A stretch of 64,000 bases of DNA from contig NC_134370.1 in assembly GCF_035582795.1 (NCBI RefSeq), positions 30,429,501-30,493,500 of the forward strand, in the 5' to 3' direction. The notes under the pieces were generated by a model. That model saw only the letters and a program-made list of their open reading frames with translations. It made no database searches and was not told the DNA's origin. Positions 37,178 through 49,345 of the stretch are shown here, one piece after another. A program made the position numbers and the translations under genes. Position 1 is the stretch's first letter. Each line of letters opens with the position of its first letter. The DNA is from Mycteria americana (taxonomy: Eukaryota; Chordata; Aves; Ciconiiformes; Ciconiidae).

Positions 37178-40100
37178 TTAAGTTTGTGAGATAAATTGTT
37201 GAAGTAAGGTAATACTTACCCATTTTGTAAGTTAAGACAGCATTTATAATCTAAACAACCAGTGCACTAATCCTGGAGAATTGAAGACCTCATCAGTGAC
37301 TGTTTTGGCCCAATATTTATTCTAGTATGAAACAAATAGCTAATGTAGGTAGACTCCCGGTATCCCAAACAATCCTGCTTGCATCTAGGGTTTTTTTGTG
37401 AGCTTCGTGTAAGAGGCGTGGGTGGCTAGAATTTCCCTTCAGAAGTCTCCATTCGAGAAAAGTGTCTGTTCTTCAGAAAGCGAAGTCATACAGTTTTGCA
37501 GCTTCTGGTTGAAAAAGTTCTACAAGAACTGAACTTCCAGAGGTTTCAAGGTCATTGCTTAATAAGGATTTACATAAAAAAGGTAGAAGCCTCAAACTCT
37601 CTATTAAACAGTTCAGAAGAAAAAAAACCCACCGTTCTCCAACATCCCAGGTACTTTCTGTGTAAACCATACAAAACTCTACCAAATGACCGACTTCTCA
37701 TAGAGACAAGCAGTTGATTGTGTAACTAGTATGCATAGTCACTGTGAAATGCATCACAGAAAGTGTGATTTTTAGATGATTTTGTAAACACACCTAAAAA
37801 AAAAAATCACATGGTATATTTGGAGTGTTTATATGAAATCAAGATATGATCAAAGGAGGATTTGGTACTGCACATTTTAAAAATTAACTGTAGTTTTGGC
37901 TTAATCTTGCAATAGGCATGAGATCTAATATATTCTGCTATATTTACTTCTCAAAGCATAGACTGTAATAACTGTATAGAAATTTCATTGCTGGGTTCTG
38001 TAGAATCTTTTAAATAGGGACATGTAACAGTTATTCCCAAGTAATGTATTGTTTGGAGGACATGTACACAATAAACCTAACAGAAGCTGTCTTTTCTCAC
38101 TTCATTTTTTTGATATATGCTACGCTACCTGTGCTTTACTGATGCAGTGAAATTGTGAATGCTGTTTTCAGTGTTCTGTGCTGATTCTTCCGTTGTTACT
38201 GTTTAGTTAAGCTTTTCCAGAAATACTTGGAGAGAACAGGAGAGTAGAGGTAGGAGCAGAGGTCTTGTGCTCAGAGGGAATGAGAGAGACAGATTTAGAA
38301 GCTCAGGAGATCAGGAAAGCCAATGGAATTGTATGTATTGTGAAGAGTTAGCATGCTTTCTCGTACGCCTAATTTATTATGATAAAGTTCCTGCCAGTAA
38401 ATGAATTATTGAAGAGCTAAGAAGGAAATTGCGCCAGGATGGTGCGCTGTGCCCACAATCAGGTGATACAGTCTGGGATCAATTCCTGTTGTGCTCTCCA
38501 GCAGGATCCTGTAGTATTTCTCACAGGGATTCTGCTGGGACGGGTGGCACTACCAAATAGAAAGAAGGAATGCGAGCTAGAGAAAGAATTCCACGTATCG
38601 TGGGCCATTGCGGTGGATCTTTTCAATTTCCCCAACAGAAAGATTTCCTAGCCGGTTGAACCTGTTGTTTTGTCCATGCTACCTCTGCACTCCGAGTTGA
38701 ATGAACGTTTCATTGTAATCGTCGTCACCTGAGCGCGCTATGCTCCACCACCCCTGAACTTTGTTGAAAAACTGCCACGAGTCTCAATGAACAGAGAATC
38801 GTGCCCCAAAAGATCGTGTTCACCGTAATGGTGCTCACAACATTCTTGTTTTCCTTTTTAGTATTATTTCATCAAAAATGCTAGTTTTCAAAAAATAAAT
38901 CAGGAAGGGCAGCTATGTCTCTTAAAATTCTACCTCATAAGAGAAGAATTCTAAATTCAGAGTGTCTTGTGTAATTACAATGAAAGTCCAATGATGGCAT
39001 TGTGTCTTGCTTGTTTCTTGGCCTGTACCATCTGTCTTGCCTCAGTTTCCTTTTCTCTGCCGCTTGCTGTATTGGAGTCAAAAATACTGATGCCGGCAAC
39101 TGCAGAACAGAAATTCGATACTTGCTTCCAGTTAAGCAGAGAATAACTCTTGTGCATTCAAAACTTGCTTAACTTTGAGAATTATTCTTATGGGTCTTTT
39201 CTAGTCTACAAAAATCTTCTAAAAGTCTTTGGAGAGAGAAATATTTGGAATATCTTGGCCCACCTTTGTGAGAGTCAAAGGTGTAGTTTGATATCTGTTT
39301 GTGATTGTCCGTTTGTTCTGCTTTTGTGTTTTTATTGGATTATATTTTATTTTTTGGCAAATGCCCTGAAATTCACAATGAGCTTGAGAGAGTCATCTTC
39401 TAGAACCTTTTCCTGATGCTTCTTTTATGTAAGTGCTTCATTTTTTATATAAGTGGTTCCTACTGGAAATATAAAGTTTGTGGAGATGTTTCTCCATCAT
39501 ATTCTGTGGTAAAGATCAATGCACAGAAGTAATTTATTTTATCTGCAGTATCTATAATTGATGCCTGATCTTTTAGTGGAACATCTGATTCTTTCATAGC
39601 CTTCCTGTGACTGATACACTTAAATGCCTTATTTATTGCCTTTACCTAATAGCTTTTAAAATTCTCTTGGTTTCCTGAATAATTTGCTCAGGCTAGATTT
39701 TGTTTTTGAAAGGATGTATTGTCATTTAACTTGCTGTCTTCCCCTGCTGTGTTCTCTTTCTCTCAGGGAGAGGAAGAATTCCATACCTTCCTGGATTAGA
39801 TTACAATGTTATTTGAAATTCTTGTATTTTATATTCTCGGGCTTTCCCCCTTCCATTGATTTTCCTTCCTTTTTCTTTTTTCCAGCTTCCCAAGTCTTTT
39901 GAAAAGATTTACCTATTACTTGTAATGGCTGTTGTCTTCCTTGTCATCCTCCTTTTCTGTCATAACTGAGCTGCATCATACTCTCATCATGTTTTGAATC
40001 AGCTTCTGTTTTTCTGTGAGAACTGAGTCAAAACTCATCACCTGATATCCTTTTCTTGCTGTTCCAAGAAGCAGCTGTTTAACGTGCTGAAGATTTGCTG

Positions 40101-43100
40101 CCAGAAATAACAAAATAATAGACTATAAGAATACAATCACATTTTCCCCTTTACTGTGTTCTGTGATCTTTTAAGTGGCCACAGTGGGGTAGAATTTTCT
40201 GTATTTGCTTGCATCCATCAGGTAGAAAGTTGTCAAGTTATCCACTCCTCTGAGTCTTTCCGTACCTTATTTCATGAGGAAGAGTTTGAAGACTTTTTTT
40301 CAGCTTTAACAATGTTCAAGTTCTTGTCTGCTGGAGTTTTTACATGATCATTGCATTTAAGTGAGTAATTTTTATATTATCTTTACACGTTGAGAGTGTA
40401 TTTTCTGTTACACATGGGGATAAAGTATTTGAGAACGATCCCCAGAAATTAATGTTTTCTTATAGCAATATAGATCTGTCTTCCAAATGCTATGTTGTGA
40501 TTCCTTACATTACATTCTTGGTATGAATATACTGCATAAACATGGCATTTTCCTAAGCATTGTGTAGTGCTCAAGTAGATGGATTCACGCAGTCGGTGCT
40601 TCCAATAAGCAAGTCCTTATCCTTCATGTTCCCTGCCAGTTCACAGGTGGCTGTGGATACTTCTGGGTTTTTCTTTTGCATCTCTCTGCCTGACATCTGA
40701 GAGCTGTAATTGCAATTACATGAATGATTTGTTGACCGAGCAGCAGTCAGAGCAGTCCGACTCTGATGAAGGATCACTTTCCTGTTGGTTTCTTCCTTCA
40801 GAAGACAAGATCCTCATTTGGAGAGAATGCCAAGGACGCTTTGATATGGTTTCCCATGTTTTGCCACTTCTGCACTTCCTTCCAATATATTGTGTTTACA
40901 GCTGCTGGATTTGTCTTCTGAGGAGCAAATATATCACTGAGATAGCAGGCTAAATCATTCTATCCTCTCCTCAACGTATGGGACAGTTTCTGTCTTAATT
41001 CACCTGTAACTGCTTTTTAGTTATATATAACTTCTTTTGGATATACATACTGCTACAGTTTTACTTTAGAAATTTGTATTTGTATATGTCTCTAACTTCA
41101 ATAGAGAAAACCATTAAAAAAATATAACCTTTATCCAGCTAGTTTTTGTAATGACCTTTCTTCACTTTAGATCATTATCTGGTACTGTAACGTTCTAATA
41201 TAATATTAAATTTGGGTGGAGGGGATGTGTATGCTGAATGACAGATATCTTCAGAAACGTTGTTCCATCATTTTAAAAGAGGTCCATTTTCCACTTAAAA
41301 ATAACTTGTCTGGGCTTTGTAATTCTTTTCATCCCAGGGAATAATTTTAAATTCCCAGAATATTTCTTTTTATAATTTAGTGCCTTTTTGACACTTTCCA
41401 CCTCTGCATTTAATGTTCTTGTTTTCTAGAAATTAATGATTTGAGTGAATATTTCAATGCGCTAAGAAAAGAACTTTAAGAAATACAGTAGGTTGCCTTT
41501 ATTCCTTAGACATGGTATTAACTAAGCTTTATTTTGATCAGTAAATTTGTAGTGGCTTTATTTTTCTCCTGAGCAGGTAATTGAGTGAAGAATAACACCA
41601 TTTTGAAAGAAAAAGCCTTTTACATTTTGTTCACATTCCTTAACATTTAGGAGAAGATCCAGCAATATTGTATTTAAAAGGACAATACAGAATATTCAAA
41701 ATAGAACATTTTATTGTATATTAGGTAGCACCATATTCTGTTTAATATGATAGTGGGATCCTTTTGTATTTGCAGATGTATAAGATGTTCCAATATGTAT
41801 GAATGCATTTGTTTTTTCAAAGGTCACGTGCAGTAAAACTTCTGCTGTACATTGGTGAGAGAATTCAGCTAAATTCGGTTTCGTCCTGTACTTAATCACT
41901 TTTCTTGGTCATGCAATTAAAACGAATCACCACAAGTCATATACAGCCTTAATAGTGGTTCTGTAGAACTCAGCATAAGTATCTATCAAGTAAAATGTCA
42001 AGTAAAATACATGTAAGGTCATGAGTTAGAACAACGTTAAAATGGTAGCATAGACAGTATGGGATTAGCTGTTTAAACAAGTAGCCCAATCTGTTAAAAA
42101 GTTCTGACAAACAGCAATTCCTATTACATCTCGACCCAGCTCTTCAACACCAATCATCGCTGTTAAAAATGTCATCTGGACTTAGTCTCCATTCCTGTTC
42201 GTTGTTGGAAACATTGGCCCATCTGTACTGCTTGATGTATTTCACCAAATAGTAGACACAACTTAAATAAAAACTGTATTTTCCAATTTGTAAAGGGTTC
42301 TGTGACATTGAAAGCTTTAGTATACTCATTTCAAAACATCTTTAACAATTTGCCCCAAATGGTCTCTGAAAATGCAGAATACTAGTAGTAAGTTGAATTT
42401 GATAAATGTGGGTCTATTATTGTTTGCCTGTTGAAAAATTATTTTTGTCAACCAATTTGTATGCCCACTTGTATTATTTTACTGTGTAACCTTTACATTC
42501 AATTGCTTTTTATAGGCTAAAAATGTTATTTTCAGAGTTACTCTGACATAAGCTTGCAATTTCCGTGGTATGCACTGCATACAGCAGTGTGTGGCCTCCA
42601 GCTTTTCTTTATATCTTCTCTAACCTCATTGATTCACTTGAGTTATACCACTGCAATTTTTTTACCAAAATATTTGTAAGTTTTCTAGTGTGACGGGGGT
42701 ATGCGGGTGTTTTGGTTTTTTTTAATATTTGTCCCTTTCTGTTTTGGAGATCGGTATTTGTGAATTCATGCAATCACAAAAGCAGAACTTACTAACTAGT
42801 CCCTTCCCTTGTCTTCTCGCAGTTTCCTCCTCAGGGCAGGATCATGTGTAATCTGAGGATTTGTAACACCCTGTTGCCCAGTCTTTGAGCTGCCACAAAG
42901 ACAGTTTTATTCTAGTGTTTTGCAATCCTTACCTTTGGAAAGCTTTTCTGGTGTCTAATATGACACTACTTTTGTTGTGCTTTCTGAGGTGGACAGGTGG
43001 AATAGATGATGCCCTTTGCATCATTTGGCATCCTTTATTTCTTTCTTTTTTTTGGTTGCCTCGCTGTTTTTATGATTTGTTAGCCATTTGTTTTCTGTGC

Positions 43101-43862
43101 TGTGTGGTTGATCATTTCCGCTTAAGCGTCATACCGTGTGTTTGTCCCAGTTGAAGAACTTTTGAGTTTTTTAGATTGTTATCTGCAGTTGGGAATTTTT
43201 ACCTCTTTGCTCTCACCAGAATTCTAACTGAAAGTCTTCAAGGGAACTACTTCTACGGCACTGGGAAGCAAAAATAATTGTTTCCTTTAACAACATATGA
43301 GGGAGATATTAATGTTTTTACAGTTATTCCATGAAATTAATATCCCTCTTCTATATTTTTTCAAGCTCCATCACTGTTTTCTCCTTTCCTAAAATGCTAA
43401 GTTAGTCTTAGAACCTTATTAATTTATATCAACTTCATACCCATTTTAGTGGTTGCATCTCATATAATTGTAGGTGAGACAATCAAGATTTTAACAAGGT
43501 GAGAAAAATAATGTATTTTTATTTTACTGTTTAGCTGGAATTATATGAGCACTGAAATTTTAATCAATCTATCTCCACCACTTAATAAGAGTGTTTTATA
43601 CCCTTTTATAATAGGACATCATATTGCGAAGCAAAATTGAAACACAACAGTAGTCTCTTAACTTTTATGAGTCTTAAGAGGTTGGGTTTTTTATTATTAT
43701 AATGGTCCATTTTCCTGTGGTTGTTTTTTTTTCACAGCACACAGAACACAGGAAGGTGTAGACCTGCTGGTGACAATGTCTATCTAATTTATTTATTTTA
43801 ATTGGATTTAAAAGTTTTAGTACTTTGTATGATCTCTAATGGGTTACAGGTTGACTAACTCT

Positions 43863-43907
43863 AAGAAGCATTAAAGACCTGGTTTGATGACTAGTTTAAT
43901 GCTTCTT
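43863..43907 (+). repeat. Inverted repeat, perfect 13-bp stem
   Basis: AAGAAGCATTAAA (43863-43875) pairs exactly with TTTAATGCTTCTT (43895-43907) across a 19-base loop. As intronic RNA of NRG3 it would form a stable hairpin. No known RNA family is recognised. Confidence 0.75.
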
Positions 43908-44784
43908 CCAAGAACAATTTGTAGAGATTAGGATTTAGTGAGATATCATTGGAGGATTAGCAATTGCTTCTTAAGGCATTCTGAGTTGACAGCTAATGGA
44001 TAGCTTTCCCTGATAGTCCACTGCAGCTGGATAAAAATCAATGAAAAAGTGAACTTAACTTTGTTTATCCATTAATTTTGGTTTTAGCAGATGACTTTCG
44101 CTGCCATAGTAACTTGATTAATATGTTGTCCCCATCTATCATGATCTAGAGAACCTCAATTAACACACTGATTAATCCTCAAGTTCTTCAGTAGTTCCCT
44201 TCTTGACTGCACAATGTGAAGGAAAGTGTTCCCAGCATGTCTGAGTGGGCAGAACACATGCTCCTCCATACCTGGATAAGTAGAGCCTGAAGAAAACGAA
44301 CCCTCTTTTCCTCACATTTGTTCTCCTCCCTATGTGCAAAATAAACCTGTAATTATATTAATTTTTGTATTTGTTTTTTCTTAATCTGTTCTACATTTTG
44401 CTATTACTTGAACTTAAAAATAGTAGTTGCCTTGAACTCTACTAGTAGCTGGGAATCCCAAAGCACATTTCAAATGTCATCACAGAAACAGCAAAAATGG
44501 TATAAAATGGCTTTATTTTTAAAGATTGATAAATGGGAGTGAAAAGAACTGTGTAACTGTCAATTATGCAGGACTTTTTGTGAGGAAGCCACAGCCCTCA
44601 TTTTGAATCTACTAGTATTCCCATAGTTGTAGTCTAATTTAAGCGTTCTGCTGCTTAACTTTAGCTGTCGTGTCTGTTGAATATTGACTGGGGGACAGTT
44701 CTTCCCTTTAAAAGTTAGTGACACAGAATGAACACAATCCAATATTTCAGTTGCAGTATTTTTACCATGTATGTAGAAACAAGC

Positions 44785-44803
44785 ATTTATTTATTTATTT
44801 ATC
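44785..44803 (+). repeat. (ATTT) simple repeat
   Basis: Four ATTT units followed by related ATCT/ATGT units. Confidence 0.8.
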
Positions 44804-44882
44804 TATGTATTTTATACCTTCACTTACTTTTTAAAGGTGAAAACAAATCCAATACATTTGGGAAGAGTCCAATAAAAGTGTC

Positions 44883-44901
44883 TTTTTTTTTTTTTTTTTT
44901 T
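44883..44901 (+). repeat. Poly(T) tract with acceptor-like end
   Basis: T19 followed by CCCCCTTAG (AG at 44909-44910), which resembles a 3' splice site. No convincing exon or donor follows. Confidence 0.75.
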
Positions 44902-45033
44902 CCCCCTTAGCAGGAACTAGCTATGGAGCTGTTTCTCTGCAGTAGGTAGGATTAAGAAAAAAAGGTTTTAGTAAGAAACTTATAAAGAAACTAAATGTGT
45001 GTGTTGAGTGAACTTGGATTTTGGAATATTGGA

Positions 45034-45048
45034 TTTTTTTTTTTTTTT
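45034..45048 (+). repeat. Poly(T) tract, T15
   Basis: Uninterrupted T-run on the NRG3 sense strand. Confidence 0.9.
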
Positions 45049-45905
45049 AAGAGAAAGCTACAGGGAAAATCATCTAGACACCATTTTTATAAAGTCAATA
45101 AATTAATGCATGGGCAAGCTATTACAGGAAACTACAAAGTAAGCCATTTTATACTACAAAAATAATCCATTTTACACTTTTTAAATTTTGCTTTAAGTAA
45201 TAATGATCAAGAACTCTACTTTATAACCAAACAAAAGCCTCTAGGCTGCTGTTATTGCCAGAAACATTTTGTGTCCTGCCATGCCTTTGATAGGATGCAG
45301 CTGTGACACAGTGTTAGCAATGCCACACCTGACAACTTGTTGCAGAAGTAGAGTTGGAATTTGCAATTATTTTTGCAGGTTTTATGATGCCGTTTCATTT
45401 GCACTTTCATTTGTTTCCTAATAGCGATGGTGGATTGTCTTTGAAATACAGCGTGAACTAGCTAGCAAACATATATTCCTAAGATCTGAGTGCACATTAG
45501 GTTGTGTATGTTCTTGTTTAGAAAGAATTTTCCCTGGTGGACCTAGTTTAGTTTATAGGTTTATGTTCTAATATATGCTTAAAATTTTAAAGCAAATTAC
45601 AATATATAATCTTCTTAAGCAAAGTCGTTATACCCGAATGGTAGGTCTAAGTGTCTTTAACCTTTGTTTTCCACAAAAGCAAATATTAATCCTTACTAAG
45701 CCAGAAAACAAATCTAAACATAAGTCTTCTCTGTCTTTGGTGGTATTTGCCCGAGTAGTTTCTTTCCTGTGTTCCTGCAACGTCTTACAGTACCAGCCTG
45801 CAAAACTATTACTCAGTTTCTGGTGTGGAAGCCCAGTGCGGTGCTCTCATCCGGCCCTGTCCTCTGACCCCGGCAGCCTGGGGGTGCTCCAGGGGTTTGG
45901 GACGC

Positions 45906-45978
45906 CTGCTGCCGTGCCCAGGGCTTCCTGCTGCCGTGCCCAGGGCTTCCTGCTGCCGTGCCCAGGGCTTCCTGCTGC
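45906..45978 (+). repeat. 22-bp GC-rich minisatellite
   Basis: Three identical 22-base units (45906-45927, 45928-45949, 45950-45971), each beginning CTGCTGCCGTGCCCAGGG, then a 7-base partial copy. They sit in a 200-bp GC-rich islet (about 45820-46015) within an AT-rich intron. A 148-codon open frame over this region is partly a by-product of the repeat. Confidence 0.95.
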
Positions 45979-47197
45979 ACCGGCCTGCTCCCGGCAGCAA
46001 GAGCAAACTGAAAAGCTCTAACGTCACCTCAGGATCTCTCTGCCATTGCTATTTCACCCGTGGCTCTGCTGATGGCAGACACCTTTTAAGAGCATGTTAA
46101 TGCTAGAAATAGTTTATTATTTTTAAAGCAGTTGAATGATTAATCTACTGTTATTAGTAGTACAAGGATATTTGGCTTTAAGCGCAAACTAGGCAGCATT
46201 GCTGTCTCAGTTAAAACAAAATAAGAGTTTGGGAAGTGTTACTTTATCCCTAACAACACAGAAACATGTCTGGAGCTTCTTTACAGAAGTGGTGTTTAAG
46301 TTTAGCAGCCCTGTGAGTGTCTGGGAGCCCTGCTACCTGAGAGTGTGTGATTTAAATAGGACATGGAAGTTCAGCCTCTTAACAGGGAGAGGGCGGCACG
46401 TTGATGATACTGCAGCTCACATGCTTTGGCATATTTTTGTCTTTAGGAGTTAACGACACTGAATTCGGGCTGTGTGTAGCTTGCCTTGCAGAATTTCTGT
46501 AACTCATCAGTTGAGAATATTTGTTAGTCTCAATCTTTTGCAGTTGAAATATTTTTTTAATGAGCACACCCCTGTTGCCATAGAGCCCTATTTGTTCAAT
46601 GATCTTAACGCTGACCTAGCATATTGAAGCAAAAACTTCTGTTAAATCTTTTGAGTATAGCACCAAATAGAAAAGCCTGCAGAATGCAGGGAAGATGAAT
46701 AAACATTTCTTCTTAGGTAGTAAGTTTTGATCTATCCAAGGGAAGTCCTCCTTACAGCCACTGTTTGGTTTCTTCTTGCAGAAGAGAGTACAGGTTAGCC
46801 TGGAGGGCTGTAAGAGCTGGGCTGCCAGCCTGCTCCACGGCATAGGGTATCATCTTGATTTTCTGTTTCTTATTTTGCTGCTGTTAAGATGTTTTGTTTT
46901 TAAAGCAGCTGAGGAAGGGACTTCCCCTGTTGTGGCTGAAATTTTTGGTAGCAGAGGATTGTTCAGTGTGGTAGGCAAGTGAAAACATTATGCGAGAGTG
47001 GAGGCTGAAACTCTGAATGGTCAGATTGGAAACCGTTTTCCCAGCCATACATAGATATTTAAAAGTGAGGACTTGTGGTTATAGGACCCAGCCTAGTATT
47101 TGGTAATGTACAAAACTAATCCTCAGTAGTCTTTAAAACAAATATTTAGAGATGACTGTTTTCAGTAATGTTTATCAACTTTGAGACACTCAGTAAA

Positions 47198-47401
47198 TTT
47201 CTACAGCACTACTGATAACTTTTAATGGCATGTAGGGATACATGCAAAAAGCAAAGTTTGTGCTTCAATCTCAAACCCTTTTTAAAGCTTTGTTGTAGAT
47301 TTCTATGACACTCCTGGTAGCCTTCAGTGACATGTACAGATACACGTAAAGAACAAAGTTTGTGCTTCAATTTCAGACCGTTTTAAAAATTTCATTGCAG
47401 A
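47198..47401 (+). repeat. Diverged 102-bp tandem duplication
   Basis: Two adjacent 102-base units (47198-47299, 47300-47401) share AAAGTTTGTGCTTCAAT exactly and a similar order of motifs throughout, including GACATGTACAG-like and TTTTAAA blocks. Divergence is moderate, so the duplication is much older than the one at 27.7 kb. Confidence 0.85.
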
Positions 47402-49332
47402 GCTGATGACTCTGTGTGATGTTCCAGTAGTAAAAGTCTCTGCTCGGGAATTAGAGTTTTCAGTAGTATTTGGATTACTCTTTGAGCCTGCTCTTACAAA
47501 CAAGTCTTTCGTGAGACTGGAGTGTCCTCTGAAGTATGGCATCTTTGGATGCCATCGTTGGAAAAAAGTGTTTCTCAGCGCTTACTTGTAAATTCAGACT
47601 TTTGCTGATTGTTTTTATTTGAGATCACGTGTGAGCTGTAAACCATACTTCATAAGTCTACCTTAATTCAAGCAATGCAGTTCAGTTTAAACTGTTAGTA
47701 TTTGTATTCCATATCTAATTGATATTTCTACTTTTTTTTCCCCCTGAAAATGGTGACATTTGAGTTCATAATTTATTTCTAATGCAATATAAATACAGAC
47801 CATTTTTCTAAAGAAATAAACCACACAGCTCTTCAAATTTATCGTGGGGGTAGGGTTTGACTTTCATCCCAGATAGTAATATTTTTTTATTCCACTTTTG
47901 GTAGGTAATGAGGGGAACATGCTAGTCACTTCTATAAATGCTTTAAAAAAATCAGAAGCACTTAAATATAAAAACTTTATTTACTATTCAACTTTTCATA
48001 CCTTTCCAAATAATCCTTCACTGACCGGTCACTCTGGTATAAAATTTCCGCTTTCCGACTGCCTTACCTCCTATCACTCTGCAGTTTTAGAAGACCTGGG
48101 AAAGAGGCGGCTCTTTCCTGACCAGTGTTTAATGCATTAACAGGCGCTACAGAGATAGTATTTCTCTGCTCAATATGCTTTTTAAAATCCAAGTCACCGA
48201 AGGTCCTTGTATGGCTGCTGCTGATGAATGGTTGTGTCCTGTAACTCCTCTTTCTGCTTTCCTGGGAAGAGCTCAGCCTTGCTGTTGCTAACACAGGTTG
48301 GAGGCAGCGAACTTGATGTTCTTGCTTACTACAGTCCCTTGTTGTTGGTCATTACCCAGAGATTAGTTTCAGGTCATTAGCCCAGAGATAGCCAAACATC
48401 CCATCCCTTCAGGTTTCCTATCACTTCGGTAATTTGGTTTGTTCACCATGTCTCCTGAGGAATACTGTTTCTGGAGTTTTGTTATTTTTCTTATTTGTCT
48501 GGTAAATGTTAGTAATATCGTCACGATTTAATCTCTTTCCTTTTAGCAATTGTCAGCCCTACACTGATAATTTTTAAGATTATCTAATTGTATATGCAAA
48601 ACATATCACTTATTACGGGACTTAATTTCATTATATCCATATGTAAGTCCATCATGACTACTACCATTATAAGGCTTTAATTTGAATTTTTAATAAGGGC
48701 TTTGATCCTGAAAATAATTACAAGCATTCAATTATAATTGTGTAGTATCGATGTATATTGTGTGTGTATTTTATTATGCAGAGAGCTTACTCACATGCAA
48801 GTTACTGATGTACGAGTACTTGCATAATTAAATCCTTATTTTATCAACTTTTGGAAACACACTATTATTACCATATATGCAGTAACATTTTTCAAGGGTA
48901 CCCAATTTTCTTTTCAGTAGTGATTTAGACACTTAGAAGCCTTAGCCCTAGAAGGGGAATATTTATCCTCCTAAGTGTGTGTAAATGATTTTGGTGTTAA
49001 AGCATGAGCCATCCCTTTCAACTTAAAGTTTATAAAATTGACTAATTGATTGCTAATATACGTGCATGCACACGCATTTTGCTTTCTTCATTACTGAGGT
49101 GCAGCCGCTGTTGGCAGGACATACACTTACGTTTTAACCACCTGCAAAACAGGATCTAACAGCTGAGGAATATAGAACCTAAGATAAACCTTCAGGAAAC
49201 TTAGTTCAGTAATACTACATTTTTCCTCATTGCAAATTAAAAAAAGTCCCTTGAAATATATTCAGCATACCTGTGCCTTTAGTGTAAAGTGTAAAGTACA
49301 AGTACATGTAGTAAAACTTTCCTGTCTAGTTG

Positions 49333-49345
49333 TTTTTTTTTTTTT
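49333..49345 (+). repeat. Poly(T) tract, T13
   Basis: Uninterrupted T-run followed by CTCTTTTC. Confidence 0.85.

Larger units (their letters stand above)
27808..43862 (+). other. NRG3: NRG3 intron 1, middle part
   Basis: AT-rich intronic DNA without a recognisable exon. It holds the alternating purine-pyrimidine tract at 28481-28508, T-runs at 32078-32092 and 34087-34104, and one A-run at 37163-37177. A minus-strand frame at 29047-29376 encodes a hydrophobic stretch but has no ATG before it and is not called. Confidence 0.6.

Noticed and set aside
44883..44940. Acceptor-like T19-CCCCCTTAG as the start of an NRG3 exon
   Set aside because: No open frame in the required phase resembling NRG3 follows, and no good donor is nearby.
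45575..46021. 148-codon plus-strand frame
   Set aside because: Its C-terminal third is the translated 22-bp minisatellite and the rest has no domain, so it is a repeat-driven open frame.
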